Shown here: positions 62,641 to 64,000 of the stretch, piece after piece
How the letters are laid out: the number at the start of each line of letters is the position of its first letter
How positions within the stretch are numbered: position 1 is the first letter of the stretch
Assembly (NCBI RefSeq): GCF_033807715.1
Contig: NC_084590.1
Coordinates: forward strand, 34,933,505-34,997,504
DNA: 64,000 nucleotides
From: Cololabis saira
Lineage: Eukaryota > Chordata > Actinopteri > Beloniformes > Belonidae
Direction of reading: 5' to 3'
The notes under the pieces: generated by a model
Seen by the model: only the letters and a program-made list of their open reading frames with translations
The model's database searches: none
What the model was told of the DNA's origin: nothing
Program-made: the position numbers and the translations under genes

Positions 62641-63300
62641 GGCACTCACGGACGCCGATAGGGGGGGACAAACGGGTCTGTTGTCCCGGGCCCAGGGTAG
62701 GGGGGGGCCCAGAACTGAAGACATTTTTTTTTTTTTTTTTTTAATTCTCATTAAATTATGGAATCATTTTTCAAAATGTTTCAAAATATGCCTATTTGTG
62801 GAAAGAAAATATGTAATATTTGAGTTACATAAAAGCTTGTTATTTGTTTTCTTCCTAATTGTCCTTGTGGTCAAGAACCCCCAACACAAAAATGTTTTGG
62901 CCGCTGATCAAAATTTGACGTTATCATTTAATTCAACCATTAGAATGGTCAAAATGTCCGGTCAGCACAAGTCCGGTGCTCAGAAAAGAAGAGAAAAGAG
63001 AAGAAGAGAAGAAGAAAATAGAGGCCTCATAGATTCTCTACACAAATATTTTAAAAAGGGGGTGACGGTGAAGCTGGAATTAATAAAGTCAGCGTAGAGC
63101 AAGGTAAGAAACAGCGCAGCCAACGTTTAACAACCTTGTAACTTAACCTAACTGGCTAGCTCTAATGTTAACATCCATTAGCTTGTATAAAAACCTGAAG
63201 AGCAGAGGGAGAGGAGAGGAAGAGGGAGAAGGAGAGATCCGTGCACAGGGGGGCCCATCTTAGATTATTTTGTCCCGGGCCCCGGCAGGACTGTCAGCTG
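62641..63300 (+). mobile_element. hAT-like transposon fragment or deletion derivative
   Basis: The left part has a G-run and tgttgtcccgggcccagggt. The right part has gggggcccatcttagattat and tgtcccgggccccgg, so gtcccgggccc-type strings occur at both ends of a 660-base unit. The right one is in direct order with g-run and gggccc reversed, so the true inverted repeats and the target duplication are unclear. It encloses one exon-like reading frame (next entry). Confidence 0.5.
62945..63097 (+). pseudogene. N-terminal exon of an hAT-type transposase
   Basis: From the second Met (62954) the frame reads MSGQHKSGAQKRREKRRREE, then ENRGLIDSLHKYFKKG. The basic K/R/E-rich start SGxQKRxxKRxREE followed by a short FKK/FF motif is typical of fish hAT (Ac-like) transposases. 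A donor-like aag/gtaag follows at 63103/63104. An in-frame TAG at 63095 precedes it, so the exon no longer reads through. The zinc-finger BED and catalytic domains are absent from the window. Confidence 0.5.
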
Positions 63301-64000
63301 CCCTGCCTGCACTTTTCAAAACAACAGGCAACATTAAATTCTTGTTATTGCCCAATTCTTGAACACTTAACATAGTACTATTGCATTTTTTAGCTGAGGT
63401 CAAACTTAAATGTTGGATGCAGTAGAGAGAGAATTTTTTAAACTTTGACAGAATTTTTATAACTGCAGATACTGATTGTGAATAATTACCATAAAGCATT
63501 TCCCACTAAAGGCAAGATGATCAAAGCACACATGAATAGTAAGTCCAAAAGGGACAAAAAGTACGTAGTTCTCGCGGTTCTGCGCGGGGATGGAATAGCT
63601 TTGATAGCATTACAAAGAATTAATTATCACCTCTGAAACTCAGAAGTTTGCTAGTTCTGAGCCACTTAAGTTAGATTTTTTTTTTTTTGCCAAGATTCTG
63701 GGTTAAAAACACACATTTCAATGTACAGTTCCCCCCATAGAAAATGGCAAGGCAGCTTTGTGATATGCAACATACTACAAATAACTACAATCATTATGGG
63801 GGAGGGAAGTCTAAAAAGGCTTTAACGACAGCTTTCTCCTCACAGCAACTTCACTGAATCAATATGTCAGATGTGATAAGGCCTGACCTTGCGCTGTAAA
63901 GAATGACTGTGCCAAATATATGACAGGAAAAAGGACTGAACTGTGGGAAACAGTTTTTTTTCCAGTATTCCGCAACTTGTGCTATATTTTGTTTATGGGC
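63301..64000. other. Stretch without recognisable gene
   Basis: AT-rich to the window end. No family or exon recognised. Confidence 0.4.

Overview
This window reads as vertebrate nuclear DNA, most likely from a teleost fish. It is AT-rich, has long microsatellites, shows no operon structure, and carries a fish-typical mix of mobile elements: LINE (Jockey/L2/Rex1-like and RTE-like) pseudogenes, Tc1 transposon copies, hAT-type and TTAA-flanked non-autonomous elements, a PIF-Harbinger MITE, short solo LTRs and tRNA-derived repeats. I found no complete host gene. It is either intergenic or lies inside a large intron. At most three short stretches look like host exons (37995..38126 plus is the best), and none could be assigned to a gene.

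Layout. 1-13 kb: mostly unique AT-rich DNA with an (AT)n tract, a GC-rich block near 2.7-3.2 kb, a Tc1 remnant near 7.1 kb and a LINE endonuclease/RT remnant on the minus strand at 8.0-8.9 kb. 13-25 kb: a solo LTR with a perfect target-site duplication inside a LINE 3' tail, a TTAA-flanked element with three tandem units, an RTE-like LINE C-terminus, a TTAA-flanked MITE, a GC/CpG-rich block (20.3-21.2 kb), a tRNA-like SINE head and a (GGAT)n tract. 25-33 kb: a LINE reverse-transcriptase pseudogene (27.2-28.5 kb) and a (CA)n tract. 33-44 kb: two same-family hAT-type elements with internal minisatellites (33455..34181 and 43019..43898), a third hAT-type element (41405..41955) and a small MITE.

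44-57 kb is the structurally richest part. One TTAA-flanked MITE family is present three times. One copy and a separate LTR-like element, which carries an uninterrupted 295-codon coiled-coil ORF, both split a minus-strand LINE at 46.6-49.1 kb. Another MITE copy (54969..56783) has itself received two solo LTRs and two smaller MITEs. 57-64 kb: a full-length but dead Tc1 element inserted beside a THAP-domain remnant, another Tc1 remnant, a 1.6 kb element with an 8-bp target-site duplication, and the 5' part of an hAT transposon with its N-terminal exon.

Nothing here forms a pathway. The interplay is insertional: target-site duplications and interrupted reading frames give the order in which elements arrived. 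All family names come from recognising motifs by eye, without database searches.
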